A program made the translations under genes and the position numbers. From contig CM019218.1 in NCBI GenBank assembly GCA_009741485.1, forward strand, positions 42,826,681-42,890,680: DNA of 64,000 nucleotides, given 5' to 3'. This document shows, piece by piece, positions 1 to 12,300 of the stretch. This DNA comes from Malurus cyaneus samueli. Lineage: Eukaryota; Chordata; Aves; Passeriformes; Maluridae. The notes below the pieces were generated by a model, which was not told where the DNA came from, searched no databases, and worked only from the letters and a program-made list of their open reading frames with translations. How positions within the stretch are numbered: position 1 is the first letter of the stretch; each line of letters opens with the position of its first letter.

Positions 1-3000
1 TGATTAATTGCACAGTCAAATTAACAGATATCCAAAGACAGTCTTTGAAGCCCAACTTGTAATTCCCTACTCTTTTGGCTCTGTGTTTCTGTGACGAAGT
101 TCCAGATGGTTTTATAAATACATGGCATTTTTAAATCAGTTTTCATTTTAAAGATGTAATCCGAAATGGTTATCTGAATAGACACATTCTTGGATGTGGA
201 AATGAATCACAAAAAAAACCCAGATACAACTCCAGCACTTGCAGTTAGATAGTTTTGTACCTATTTACAGCATTTGAACAGTCTCCCTCTGAAGCTAATA
301 ATTTAACTGAAGTAATTAAAATCATGTCCTCAGTTCTGTATTTTCAGACTCGGATTGTTGCTTTTCATTTTTTAATCATTTTTGCTTATGGTATCAGGTG
401 AAGCTCAGGTACCTTAGAATAGATCTTAGAGTCACGAAATATCATGTAAGTTTATCATAGTCTACATGCAATGTATATTTATTGTTTTAAAGCCAAAACA
501 GCTTTTTTAACTCTAAAGAAGTAATCAAAGGATTACAGAATGTAACTGATTTTACCCAGGTCAGGTAGAAAATACTGCTTCCTAATGAGCTGCTGTTACC
601 TGTTGGCAAGAAGTACTCCTCTTCCATGCTTCTGTTCTGTCCTGAAGGTCTGACTGGAAAATAGGAATTGGCTAAAGGTTATCATTGATCCTTCCTGCCC
701 AAGTCCAGCTAATTTCACATATTGTGCTTGAGTGATATTGACCACCAAACCCCAGAGTGTGCCAAGGAATGATTACCTGGGGCTGCACAATAGTCAGAGT
801 GCAATAGGTGCCTCTTTCAGTAAATATCAGAGCATGGTCAGAGTATTTATTTCTATTTAAATCTTATCAAAGAAAAATAACAAATGGGAATGTCAACAAC
901 TCAAGGAAGTTTAAATCTAGATTATGTGTTTGTCTTTCGAGTTCAGCTTTTATTAAATGATATCTAGAGATTTTCTTTTGTCTACATCCATGCTCTACCG
1001 TTTCTCTTGTTAGAAGAACAGACAGAACACAGAGATGAGTCCTCGAATATTTGCAAATTTTTTGTCTGATCACAAGTCTTTTTTTTTTACTTTTAGGATG
1101 AACTTCATGTAGCCTTTCCATGCTTATAGTGAATGAGAATTCACCTAATTCAAGCCACCCTTGGTTTCTTCTGCATAAAGAAATGCCTCTTATTATAATT
1201 AATTTGCATTTTATACAATACTTTTTGTTCTACACCTTCACATTTTCCCCACACTGGACAAAGAATTTAATTCAACCACTGATATGCAACAAGCTCTGGA
1301 GTACATAGAATCACTTTTAAACTGTATGCAGAAGTAAAGTGTGATATTTTAGTATAAAACACTAAAATTATTAATTACTAGGAACATTGTCTGTAAATAG
1401 AATAGGATAGGAAAAGAATTCAGAATACTAGGACTGATACCTATACTTATTTAGATAGGATCTTGTGAAAATTGTGTGTTTTCAGAAGGGCTATAGCCTT
1501 CTGTATCGTGCCTTCTCAGAGGAACATCATGTCCTGTAAAATACAGTATATCATGTTAGCATGATGACTTTTATGTATTCTTGCCATAGACATGGAAAAC
1601 TAAACGTTTATTGAATGAACTTCAAAGTACCTCATATTTCTTCAGAAAAGGATATGTGAAAAATAGTGTTGGTTCTGACCAAGGGTTGATGTAGCTCTCT
1701 GCTTTATTTCCATAAGAGATTATTAACAGACTGCCCAAAGGAAGATGACCATCAGGTCAGGCATATATACTTCCACAGATATTCATTCTCTCAGTCTCAA
1801 ATTATTTTCAGTTCAGCGAATTTTGTGAGGCTATTGGGATTTTTCTGTTTACGTCTCGCTTGTGCTCTGGCTTCCGAGTCCTTGTCCACCATCCTTTTGT
1901 ACCAAATTTTTTTTGTAACAGAAAATGCCACAATCACTGCTGTCAAAATCTGCTGTTTTAAATATGAGCTAACATTTTAATGAGATCTGCCTTTCTAACA
2001 GTACTTCTTATAGCTAATATTTTTAGTATTTTAAAGCCATAATCTGCTTTTTTCCCCTCTTTGGCATTGCACATCATTCTACACAAGTAATAGCAGTACC
2101 TTAGTATTTGTATTTCTCAGACTCAGAAGGACTAGCACAAATTCACAGTAAGGTAATTTTGCATACAAATTTGGATGGATGCACACAAAAGCATTCTTTG
2201 GGAAAACTGCAGGCAAACTACCAGAAGTGTGGCAGCAGCTGGCACAGCTGAATGTTGAAGAACAGATCTGTCCTTACTCTGACTCCCCTCTCGCTGCTGG
2301 CTATAAAGGTGAGGAAGAATACTATGATTGTTCATTTGCATAAAAGTTTGTTTCAACCTGAAATCTTAAAAATCATTTTCACAAACCTAATCAATATGAA
2401 GAATGAGCTTTATTTAGTTTCCTGGATTTTGCAATATCAAAAGAATCCATATCCTAAATTTTAGGTAATATTAGGCAGTAATAGGTAGGAATAAACATCA
2501 AACTTACCACACAAATACCCCAACAGACTATTTCTATATGTGGAAGACTACTAAATTGCTCACAGTTTTTATCCTAAGGCATCAAAACCTCAGCACAGCA
2601 CACTCAAGCACTTTCCATTTAGTTTAAAACTTACCAGAGAGAGACAAGGTCATTTTACAATCTTTTTACATGTAAAGTCTTCATTCAGAATTGCTAAAGT
2701 GTAATGCTTTAAAACATATGGTCCTTGAGGCAAAGACTTATTTTTATGAAGTCTTTTGTACAGTGTCTACTGCAATATGGAATTGATGCTGAATACAGTT
2801 GTCACTCACACTTGAATGCAACATTAAATATCAGGTCAGTCACTTACTTCTTTGCAGAGATTCTTTCTGTTTTTGGAGAAAAATGTAGGACCAATAATTT
2901 CCTTCAAAAGCTGTGAAAGGAAGAAGACAACACTCTGAGCAAAAAAAAAGTTGAATAGTTATTTATTTATTTATTTATTTTAAAGCATGCTACAGGTCAA

Positions 3001-6000
3001 AGCAGGGCCAGTACATATAAATGGTGTTCTGTCACACAAATCTGAGTGGAAGTTATCATGGAAAATCACATGATTCATATTAAAAAAATTAAATTATAGA
3101 AAACCGTTCTGTGCTGGTCAAATGTTATCAAAATTTTCCAGAAATCCTATGCAATATGAGATGTCCTTTACTTTATATTAAAATCCTATGTTACTTTAAA
3201 AAAAGTGGGATAAATCCTTTCTTATGTTTTTGAATTTTTGTTTCACCATCTCGGTACAAGTAGTGGAGGGAATAGCCAAAAGTGTGAAAATATGGGAAAA
3301 GTATTGTCCCACGTGTTCTTCACAAGAACCACAGGATCTGGGACTAAAGAGTAGGAAATCTTCAGGCATAGTTGTTGGTTTTGCTGCTCACATTAAGGCA
3401 GAATGATGAAAGCTGTCACCTGCTCCCTTCCACACATCCCTTCAAAAGCCTGGTTTTAGGAGAAGCCAAGGAATGTTTAGCAAATGCTGAGTGCAATGTG
3501 GGCTCCAAGATGCAGGAATCAAGATGCAGGAATAAAGACCCAGGGTGCTTCAGAAGTGTGCTACTAATCTTTAAATTTTGTCTGGTATTTCTTATACAGT
3601 GAGAGCGAGTATCTCGTAGAACCCATGTAATTCTCTATTACATGTTTAGGATCTTTTGCGACATAGAAAATGTGGCAGGTTTCTTTAATCAAATAAATCA
3701 GGCCAAATCTACATACATATCTATATATAACTGCAGCTCTGCAGGGTCTGTTGCTTCCTTAGATACTGCAGTGAGTGGAAGCCTCCAGGGGGTTCACCAG
3801 CTGTAGCAGACTCTCAGCCAATTCCATGCTGTGCTGCTGAAGGTAAGGTAATGTTTGCCATGTGGTACCTCAAGGACTGCAGGAAAACAGGTGAGGTTCT
3901 GCCTTTTATGTAAGGCTAGGTTAAAGCACAAGAGGGAATTTTGGAATTGAGTGTTTCAGCACATGCTTTCACTTTGGATCTCAAACCCAGACATTTATCT
4001 CCAACATTTCCATGAGTCTATGCCTCATTTCTTCTCTGAAAAAATTCTTCTGTTGAAAAAAGATGTTATCTGGATAAACTAATCGAAGTTTTTAAGAGGT
4101 AAAATACTATACTGGTATTCTAAATGAATATTTAGACATAAGGGAAATAAATCAAGGATGTAAGTTTAGTGGCAGAAGTGCCCCTAAATGTTCGAATAGC
4201 TTAAAACAGCATTCATCTCAGACACTCACACAAAATCATTGTAGATCCTACTCATGCTGCCCTCTCATCTAGAATAGGTCAGCACTGGCCAGTAATTATT
4301 TGAAATTTTGTCAGTGTTTTAGTACAGACTCCATGGTTGACCTGCAACTCAGCAGGTATTTCCAAAATCCAGCACAGTTCTTCCAAGTTCCTAGTGAACC
4401 ATGCATCACAGTACGTACACCACCAAAAGGAAATAGTTTGTGGCTTTCAAGCTAACACTCTTCATGCCTAGAGTTCCTGCTGCCTTTCTTGAACCCCCTC
4501 TGTTTGTTCAATAATTTATTACTGTTGGTTTAACAGTTTTCCAATCGTTACAGTTTAATTCTAAACTTCAACACTACATTAATGGGATTTAGGAGAGTGT
4601 AACAACTGCTTTCCAAGGATATTTGATTTGCAGGAATTGAATATATGCTTAAAACATTACTTCTAGTCAGATCTACTTAGAGAGCTTGATGTAAAGCAAA
4701 ATGTCTAATAATTAATAGGCAAATATTTTAGATTAGAACAGACAAGTCAGTTTACAAAGCTTGTTTGTTAGCGTTTCAAACTCAAACATCTGAGCATGGC
4801 AAACAAAATTTAACAAATACTTCAGGTTTGGTATTTGGATTAAATTAGAACATAATAATCATCCCGGATTACATGGAGGTGTACAAGATTGAAAATAGCT
4901 AAGGATATAAATCCACTTTAACCTTTTGCCCAAAGAACAGCTAATAAAACAAATAGAGAGCCATTTGCTGACTATGTACCACTCCGTCTGTATCCTGTCA
5001 GATCAAATTATTATACTAATTACAGTACAGTAATTATTCTCAGCATTTACATTCTTCTTCTCTCACTTAACTTCAAAGAGATTAGTTAAATCTTCCTGGC
5101 AATGCTATCATCCATTCACAACCACACAAAATGGCAGATTGTACAGATGTATTAAGGCCCCATGCAGAAGCTGTATTTTGCAATCATTTAAGAATTTTTC
5201 ATTTAAAAGGCTGTCCTTGCGTTAAATGAGATGTCTAAAATACTGAAATCTTCCTTACTGACTTTTTGCTATTACTCCAAGCATTCTGTTTTTCTTTGAG
5301 AAATGATGTTAAATACTTACTTTGAATTATCTCAATAGAACTTTAACCAGAGTTTCACTTCTCTTGGATAAAGGAAGCTTTTACTTTCAATTCCCATTCT
5401 AGTCCAGTTGGCCAGCTTCCTTGAGAATTACATCTGTTGAAGTGCAGTTTCTGTGTGGTTAGCCTATCTAGTTCATGGCAGCAATACAACCCAGTCAGGG
5501 AACATGACTTACTATGAAGAAATAAAGAATTTTCTTCCTATACTACAGTTACTATGAAACATCCCTATGGGAAAATACAAATTTATGTTTCAATGACTTC
5601 AGTCAAAGTATTTCACATCAGATAAACAAATGAAAAACAAACATTTAAATGAAATTGTTGTGCTTCCAGACAAATAATTTAGGATTTCTGTTCTATAAAG
5701 GGTTCAGTTTTTATCTTCTAGGGACAAACAAAAATGTTGAAATGTCAGATGTTCAGGAAAGGACAAGAGCTTTAAAATAAATGACAGAAACCTAAAATTA
5801 AATTTAGCAGTGAGAGTACTGCTAGAGCTGTAGCTGTAACATGAGTAATCAGTTGCACATATTCATGACAGCTTCTCTTCAACATGGAATAATTAACTCC
5901 CTTTGTCTCTTGCAAACAGAGGTCTGAACACCATAAATCAGGGTAACTTCATATTTTGAAAAGAAGTGTCAATGACTTTACATAAACCTCTCAAAAGGAT

Positions 6001-7939
6001 CCATGCACTATTTTGACTACAGAAATAGATAAAGGGGTGAAGCCTCAATTTAATCAATGAACCAGCTTCTCTTATTAAGTAAAGGCTAGAACTGTGAGTT
6101 TTAACTGGGGTTTAATGTTCTGTAGATTTTTTTTAACTCAAGCTAATGCATGTTCACCGATTTTCTTGAGTTATCAGTTTCCATCAGAGTTCATATCATA
6201 TAATCAAATATATGTCCTTACAATCAATATTTAGCTAGAGATGGATTTAAGGTGCAGAATTTGGATGCAGATCCATGAAGAGGAGAAATTAACTCCTGGC
6301 TTTGATTTGACTCATTTTAGGGAAACAAAATTTGGATCTAGAGTTCAAAACAATGAGCACCCTTGCACGTTGTCCGGTTTTGGAACATACAGATCAACAT
6401 CCAAAAGTTGTCTGCTTTCAAAGCTTTCTTTGACAGAAGAAAATCTGTTTTCAGTGTCTCCAACCTTGCACAGCATACTAAGGCCCTGAAATTTTGATAC
6501 ATCCTAAAGAAGAAAATTGTTCTGTAAGAATTTTCTAGACCCTATTTCTAGGATTTTTATCTTTAAATTCAGCTTAGTCTTTTGTAGGAGAAGGTCCAAG
6601 TTTATATAAATCTTGTGGCTGTGTAAGTGGCTATAGCAATTTTCTATTTGACTGCAAGTTTTAGTTTTTAATATTAATATTAATGCATGTATTATCTAAC
6701 ATAGGAAGTAATATAGATGAAGATCTTGCGGGCAGTAAAACTTGGGGTTAGGACCCGTGTTTAGGCACTTGATATTGGTTACAATGGTGCAAATACAGTG
6801 GATGGAGTTACACATGATTTATAACAATACAGCTGAGGTTAGAAATTGGCTCTGAGAGTCTACCAAAGGGTTCAGCTGCTTGTATTTTAATTATTTTTGT
6901 GCTACAGTTTAAGTCAGTGATTTAAGAGTAATAAATGTCTCCATGCAATTTGAACTATATGGTTCATTAAATACAGTAAATAGAATACAGAAGAAATAAA
7001 TTTAACTTTGTTTAACCTAAAGCAAGTGAAGTATGCTTTTTAGTAGTTTGAAACCTGCTTTTGAAATTGTAACTGTAATGACTGGTAATTAAAGAGACTA
7101 CACAGAAGAGAAAAAAAAGAAACGATCTCAAGCGATACCAAACCATGGCAAAAAAGGCTCATTCTCAAAAAATTCATTGAAAACACCACAGGAAGAGTAA
7201 TGAGTAAGAAGACAGAGTAGCTACAGAGTCAATGGACCTACGTATCAAGCCTTGTTTAGAAATTACTCATTCATTTGGTATTCAGATGGGTTAGATCAAA
7301 AAAGTAAGACAGAGTCTTTTAAAAGACTGAAGAATTATACTGATTAATATATGGAGGAATATATTAAGCCATGTAAAATTTTTAGATTGGAACCATTTGC
7401 CTTTTTTTCCAGCACAGGATTCTTTCTATCACATCATTCTTCAAAAAAGAAATACCATCACGTAGCTCATACTTCAATTCGTTTTGCTGTTCACATACAA
7501 AGAAAAATTACTTTTACTATCGCACTACACAGAAGATATACAATATATACCTTCAATGATATTACTAGGACACTGCATCATGAACATCTGAAAGATGATG
7601 GCACTTAGCAGCTTGGAAACACAACAAAAGTCCATTAAAAATATTCCCAGTATCTAGAGAATGAACTTTAGGGAATAATCCAACAAACTAGTAACCACCT
7701 TTCTGAAAAATTTAAAGCCAGATAATTTTATTTCAGTCATGTGTTTATTAAATAACCAATGGTGTTTTGAGATGAAGGAGGAGAAAACATGTAAACTGAA
7801 TTCTGTAGGTTGTGGGAGAGCAAAACCCAAACCTTATGTGTTGTAACACTACAATGGAGTCACCCCCTTTGTTTCTATATTTTTTCAGTATTTTCCTTCA
7901 AACTATGCACCAAGAGGAACCCAGGCACCTGATACTTAC
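1..7939. other. AT-rich non-coding stretch, no confirmed gene
   Basis: Open frames are short on both strands and none shows a family motif I recognise. Contents are ordinary AT-rich unique sequence with short homopolymers and one TTTA microsatellite near 2.96 kb. An open plus-strand stretch at 2149-2341 ending near a GTGAGG donor-like site is described under findings, because it is not strong enough to call a gene. If the candidate minus-strand first exon at 7940-7991 is real, this interval would contain its first intron and possibly later exons. Confidence 0.6.
2959..2982. repeat. (TTTA)n microsatellite
   Basis: About six consecutive TTTA units lie in AT-rich DNA, just after a nine-A run. 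This is a simple tetranucleotide repeat with no sign of function. Confidence 0.9.
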
Positions 7940-7991
7940 CAGCAGATTGCAGAAAACTGCAGAAGATGAGCAGTATTAGTGTTGGGAGCAT
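7940..7991 (-). CDS. Candidate first coding exon of a secreted or membrane protein (partial)
   Basis: Read on the minus strand from the ATG at 7991, the frame gives MLPTLILLIFCSFLQSA plus the first base of the next codon. It then meets a consensus splice donor, G|GTAAGTATC, at 7940/7939. The residues form a textbook signal peptide: a short start, a hydrophobic LILLIFCSFL core, and a small-residue S-A end suited to signal-peptidase cleavage. The start has A at -3. A second ATG lies 7 bases upstream in another frame and would give only a 20-residue peptide that runs through the donor, which is a weakness of the model. The exon sits about 100 bases downstream of a TATA box on the same strand. 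I do not recognise the gene. Later exons would lie at lower coordinates on the minus strand; none is firmly identified, although an acceptor-like site exists at 7098-7125. It could still be a chance combination. Confidence 0.45.
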
Positions 7992-8068
7992 GATGCATGC
8001 CCTGCCTGGGGAGTGTTCTCAGTGCTCTCCTCGGTTCCAAGTGAGAAGTGCCACTGCTGCCACTTTCT
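7992..8068 (-). other. Predicted 5' untranslated leader of the candidate exon
   Basis: This interval would be the 5' UTR if transcription starts about 25-30 bases downstream of the TATA box at 8094-8104. The start point is inferred from that usual spacing and is not seen directly. The leader is more GC-rich than its surroundings and contains one upstream ATG (7998-7996), out of frame with the signal-peptide ATG. Confidence 0.35.
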
Positions 8069-8093
8069 AGGCTGCCCTCTTCAAGCTTGGATG

Positions 8094-8114
8094 CTTTATA
8101 TATAGAATTGCAAT
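8094..8114 (-). promoter_or_regulatory. TATA box with adjacent C/EBP-type site
   Basis: On the minus strand the sequence is ATTGCAAT (8114-8107), followed by TATATATAAAG (8104-8094). The first is a classic C/EBP recognition word and the second a strong TATA box. Their order and spacing suit a compact tissue-specific promoter firing toward lower coordinates. About 100 bases downstream lie a signal-peptide ATG and a consensus splice donor, which is the main reason to take it seriously. TATA-like words are common by chance in AT-rich DNA, so the combination carries the weight. Confidence 0.45.
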
Positions 8115-9278
8115 GCCCTCTCTCATTCCCACAGCTTGCAGGAATTGCCAAACAGGATCTCCTCTTTATCAAGTTCAACACACCTAAAAGCGACTTAGAA
8201 AAAAAGAAGAAAAAAAGAAAATGCAAACCTCATCCAGTTCATTATCATTCTTACAAGGTTTTTATAATGGCTTCTATTTGTAACAGCTCAAACAATTTTA
8301 ACTGCATTTACTGAACAAATTGGGTATTATACCCAAAAGCAAAAAGACAAATAATACCTAAATTATGATCACTAGCTGATAAGGAAAGGAATAATATTGG
8401 ACCAGTACACAAAGTAGAAGAATGAAGTGCAGGAGTTTTGGAAGTGCTGTAAAGACTGTGTGGATAAAAGATGATAAGACATGAATGAACAGAGATACAG
8501 ATCTCAGATTTTTTTTATTAACTCTTCTTTCATTAACTTTCATCCACTCTCCTGAGTGGTAGTGTTCATCTCTCCCTTGTGTGATTTTTTAAAGCAAAAT
8601 GATAAACTTTGCCTTGGTAAAAAGGTCTGATTGTACAGCTGATTTCCTGACTATGCAAGGGAGCTAAGTAAGCTCTTGCCCACCACCTTAGCACGGCCAA
8701 GGGCAGAGGGCAGTCTGTGTTCCAGAGCAGACTACTGCACTGCGGTACTTTGGCAACTTTCACAAATTAATCTCCACCTCCCTGCCAACTTAACAGAAGA
8801 TCAATTCCACTACTGCTACACTTGGATCTCTCCACATTATAGATGAAATGTTGAGTGTGCTGCATAAGTTCAAAGCATCACTGCCACCACTACTTTGACA
8901 GTAAAACAAGAACTTGCTTCAACCTGTCATTTTTCATTAGCACAATAATTATTCGTGGAAAAAATAGTCTTGATGTAAGAAAACTTTCCCTGTAAAGTAT
9001 AAATTGCATGGGTTACGTCTCCTTATGAATCTCTTCGGCCTTTTTGTTTTTCACCTACGCAGGTGACCCTCAGAAGAAAGTGGGAATAGATGGGGCCTCT
9101 CCCTTGGAAATCTCCATGCACAGCAGGTGCCTCCTCTGTCACCCACACCTGCATCACAAGGACAGATCACAAGCCATGCCCACAGCTGCCCACACTGTGC
9201 CTGCCCTGGCGCTTCCCTGGCTTCCAGCTACCAGGGGCAGTGCATTAAGGGCCAGGAAGGAGAAAGTGAGGGAAGGTC

Positions 9279-9320
9279 AGAGGAGAGGAAGGGGAGAGAA
9301 GGAAGGGGAGAGGAAAGAAG
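9279..9320. repeat. 42-nt pure purine (GA-rich) tract
   Basis: Every base from 9279 to 9320 is A or G, within a wider GA-rich stretch starting near 9254. Such tracts can adopt triplex (H-DNA) form. The local open frames (KEG/ER-rich) come from this composition. Confidence 0.75.
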
Positions 9321-12300
9321 TTCTCAGAATTACCCCTTCCGATTGGTGGGAAGAAGAACTGGAGAGACAATGGCTTAACATAATTTCCCCCTGACTCAAC
9401 CTGGTTGTAATCAAAATAAAGATATTGAATTTTAACTGACATAAAAGTCTGCCTTTTTGGTTTTGGGGATTTTTTTTTTCTCTAATGCTTCCGATTCCTC
9501 TTCCCAGGAACAGAAGGTGGATAAAGTATATGGGCATTGATAATAGAACTGCAACCTTAAATTTAAAAATTTCCATTGAAAATTTTCTCCATCTGCCTTA
9601 TAAAAACCCCAAAATAAATTAACAAAATCACTTGTCCCTTCTAAAACCCAGGATCAAAGTGAAAAAATATTAAGTCCTCGAAACAGCTTCCAACCAGACT
9701 GATACTATGATAAATACATAACTAAGATTTCACAACTGCCCATATCACATTAATTTCTGGCAAAGTTCTTACTAATGAAATCCAAAACAGAATTTCATTT
9801 CTTCCACTTCTAGAAAGTATTTTCTTTATGAAGATAAGGGGCTACAGTGCTCCCTAGCAACTCAAACTTGCTAACTGATAGTGTTAGACAGAAATGTGCT
9901 TTTCTCTGACAGAAGAGACAGAAAAATGTCATCACTGTTGTCAAATAGGATTTTTTTTAATATATTTTCATAATCTTTCTGTCAAGCAGTAATAAATTAA
10001 AGCAGATGACATCAATGAGCATTTCATTATTTCCTCATTTGAAGATCTGGGCACTTGAGAGCATCACTTATACCATCAAAGTTAGCAGCCTGAGACATTA
10101 TGGAACTGGTAACAGTTAATTTTCCTGTTCCATTACCATACCTTCAAGCTTTTCTCTGTAGCATTTATGTTTACTGAAAACTTTTATGTCTTTATTATAT
10201 GAAGCTTAAAATTCTCAAGGAATGCAAATACTGACAAAAGTTATTACAAATATTCATCCAAATTATTGTTGTTTTCAGTTCTTTGTATTTGTAGCAACAT
10301 TCTTAGCAGAAGTCATTCTATCTGAGGAGTTAGGAAAAAGATATTATCTTCTGCTATTCTGGAAGGAATTTCAGTAAATCAGTCTAAATACTTATGATTC
10401 AGCAAGTTATTATTTTATGGAGACATCCAATAATGATGTGAATGCAGTTAATCAAAAGCATCCATCTACAACTGCATTTAAGTCAGGACTCCAGACCAAG
10501 ACAAAAGCATTTCCTTGAGGATATGAGAAGTGACTGAGTTTGCAGCACACAGATAATTATTTTATGTGGAAGAGCTTTGTGAAAACAGTCTGTACCGTTG
10601 TAGTGAGAGATTGATGCCTCAAATTAATGTGGGGGTTTCCCCCATTTAATAATTGATTTAGTAACAACATCAGTTGTCAGAAACTGCTGATGTACAGGAG
10701 AGCAGAAAATGTTGTGGCCATATTTAGCAGCCAATAGCAGTTTCTCAGTATTGCAGAATAGTTTACTTTTCAGCACCATGTACACTTCTGGAAGATTTTT
10801 TGAAATGTCAAAGGAAGTTATGTAAGCCGGATATTATGCAAATTGAGAAAGTTATAACACTTTAATGAAGTAATAGACTATCTTGTCTACAGTTTAATTA
10901 CTGTAGGAATTTTTAGGTATATCAATTACAGAATATTTTGGCACTTTTATGAAGATCATTAAGAAAACATTCCACTTCCAGTAACATACTCCAATATAAT
11001 ATACATTGTTTATTATTTCAGCAGCCTTGCGTATTTTTTTTTTTTTTTATAAATAGCTACATATCTTTTTAAAGAGTCAGACCAAATGCAGCATTTGATT
11101 AGCCCAAGTCTCTGTGGGTGTACAAGTAATTTCCAGCTTTGGAAGCTTATACTTGCAAGTTTCCATTGCTATTGAATACAAAGATCCAGGCTACAGCTTG
11201 ATAGCAATCTGACACAACAGCTGATCTGGTGGGTTTTGTCTTTAAGCTCTAAAATTTGATTTTCTGTCTCTTCCAAATTTTGAATAATTGCAAGATTTTT
11301 TTTTAATGTGACACTATTAAAATCATACTTTAACTTCCAAATTATTTTAGATGCCTGAAATTCAAGTGATTCTTTCAGAATATTCATGACTGAATCACTT
11401 GTTATAATGAATATAACATTCATTGTCTTATAAATGCTGTATCAATATTACATAAAATAAGACTCTTGAAAACAGCTGGGTTATCTTTTATTCTTTATGA
11501 CTGGGACATTCACTATGACTGGCAGGGCAATCTTAGTTTGTGTCTGCAATCCAATGAGCTGGAAAATTTCAGTAGGAAAGTTTGACAATCCAAGGAAACT
11601 AGTAGGGCTTTTTTTGGTATAGATTGTCTCAAGGTAACATTATTTATTTTCTATTAGTGGTGCTTCACCTTACACTAGGTAATTCCATTACTATTCCCAT
11701 TATTTAAAAACAAACTAAAAGAACAATGTAACTGGCATTAACTTGCTAAACAGAAGAAAACAAGCTCCCATTTTTCCTTCCTGTTTCTCATCCTTGTCTT
11801 CCAGGTAATCTAGCCAGGGAGCAGAGGATCCCACACAGTGCAGCTTCCCTGGGCTGAGCTTATGGCACACACCAGGGGACCCTGTCTAGTTGTGAGTGGC
11901 TGGCACGCACCACACAGCCAGCTGGTTGTCCCTCCTGCCAAGACGCTTTCCAAAGAAACTGGTGATAAAACTGACATATTCTGAGAATGTTCCAACTGTG
12001 GTAAATAAGAAATTTTTGGCTGAGAAGTATTAAAAAAAAAAAGAAAGATGACCAGCTTATTCCTCATCTTCAGCCTCTGTCCCACATTTAGAATTTCCTG
12101 TATTTAATTGTGTGCCTTTCCAGCTGCCTTTCTTCATGCTTTTTGTATACCTAAACTCCTTCCCTAAACAGGACCTAAAAGTAGCCCAGTGTGATTTTGC
12201 CACCAGACACTAAATAATCCACCTTATAGTTTTAGTAGAAATCCACATTTTCTGCTTTTCTTTTGGTCACAAGAATCAAGAAAACTCTTTTCTTCATACC

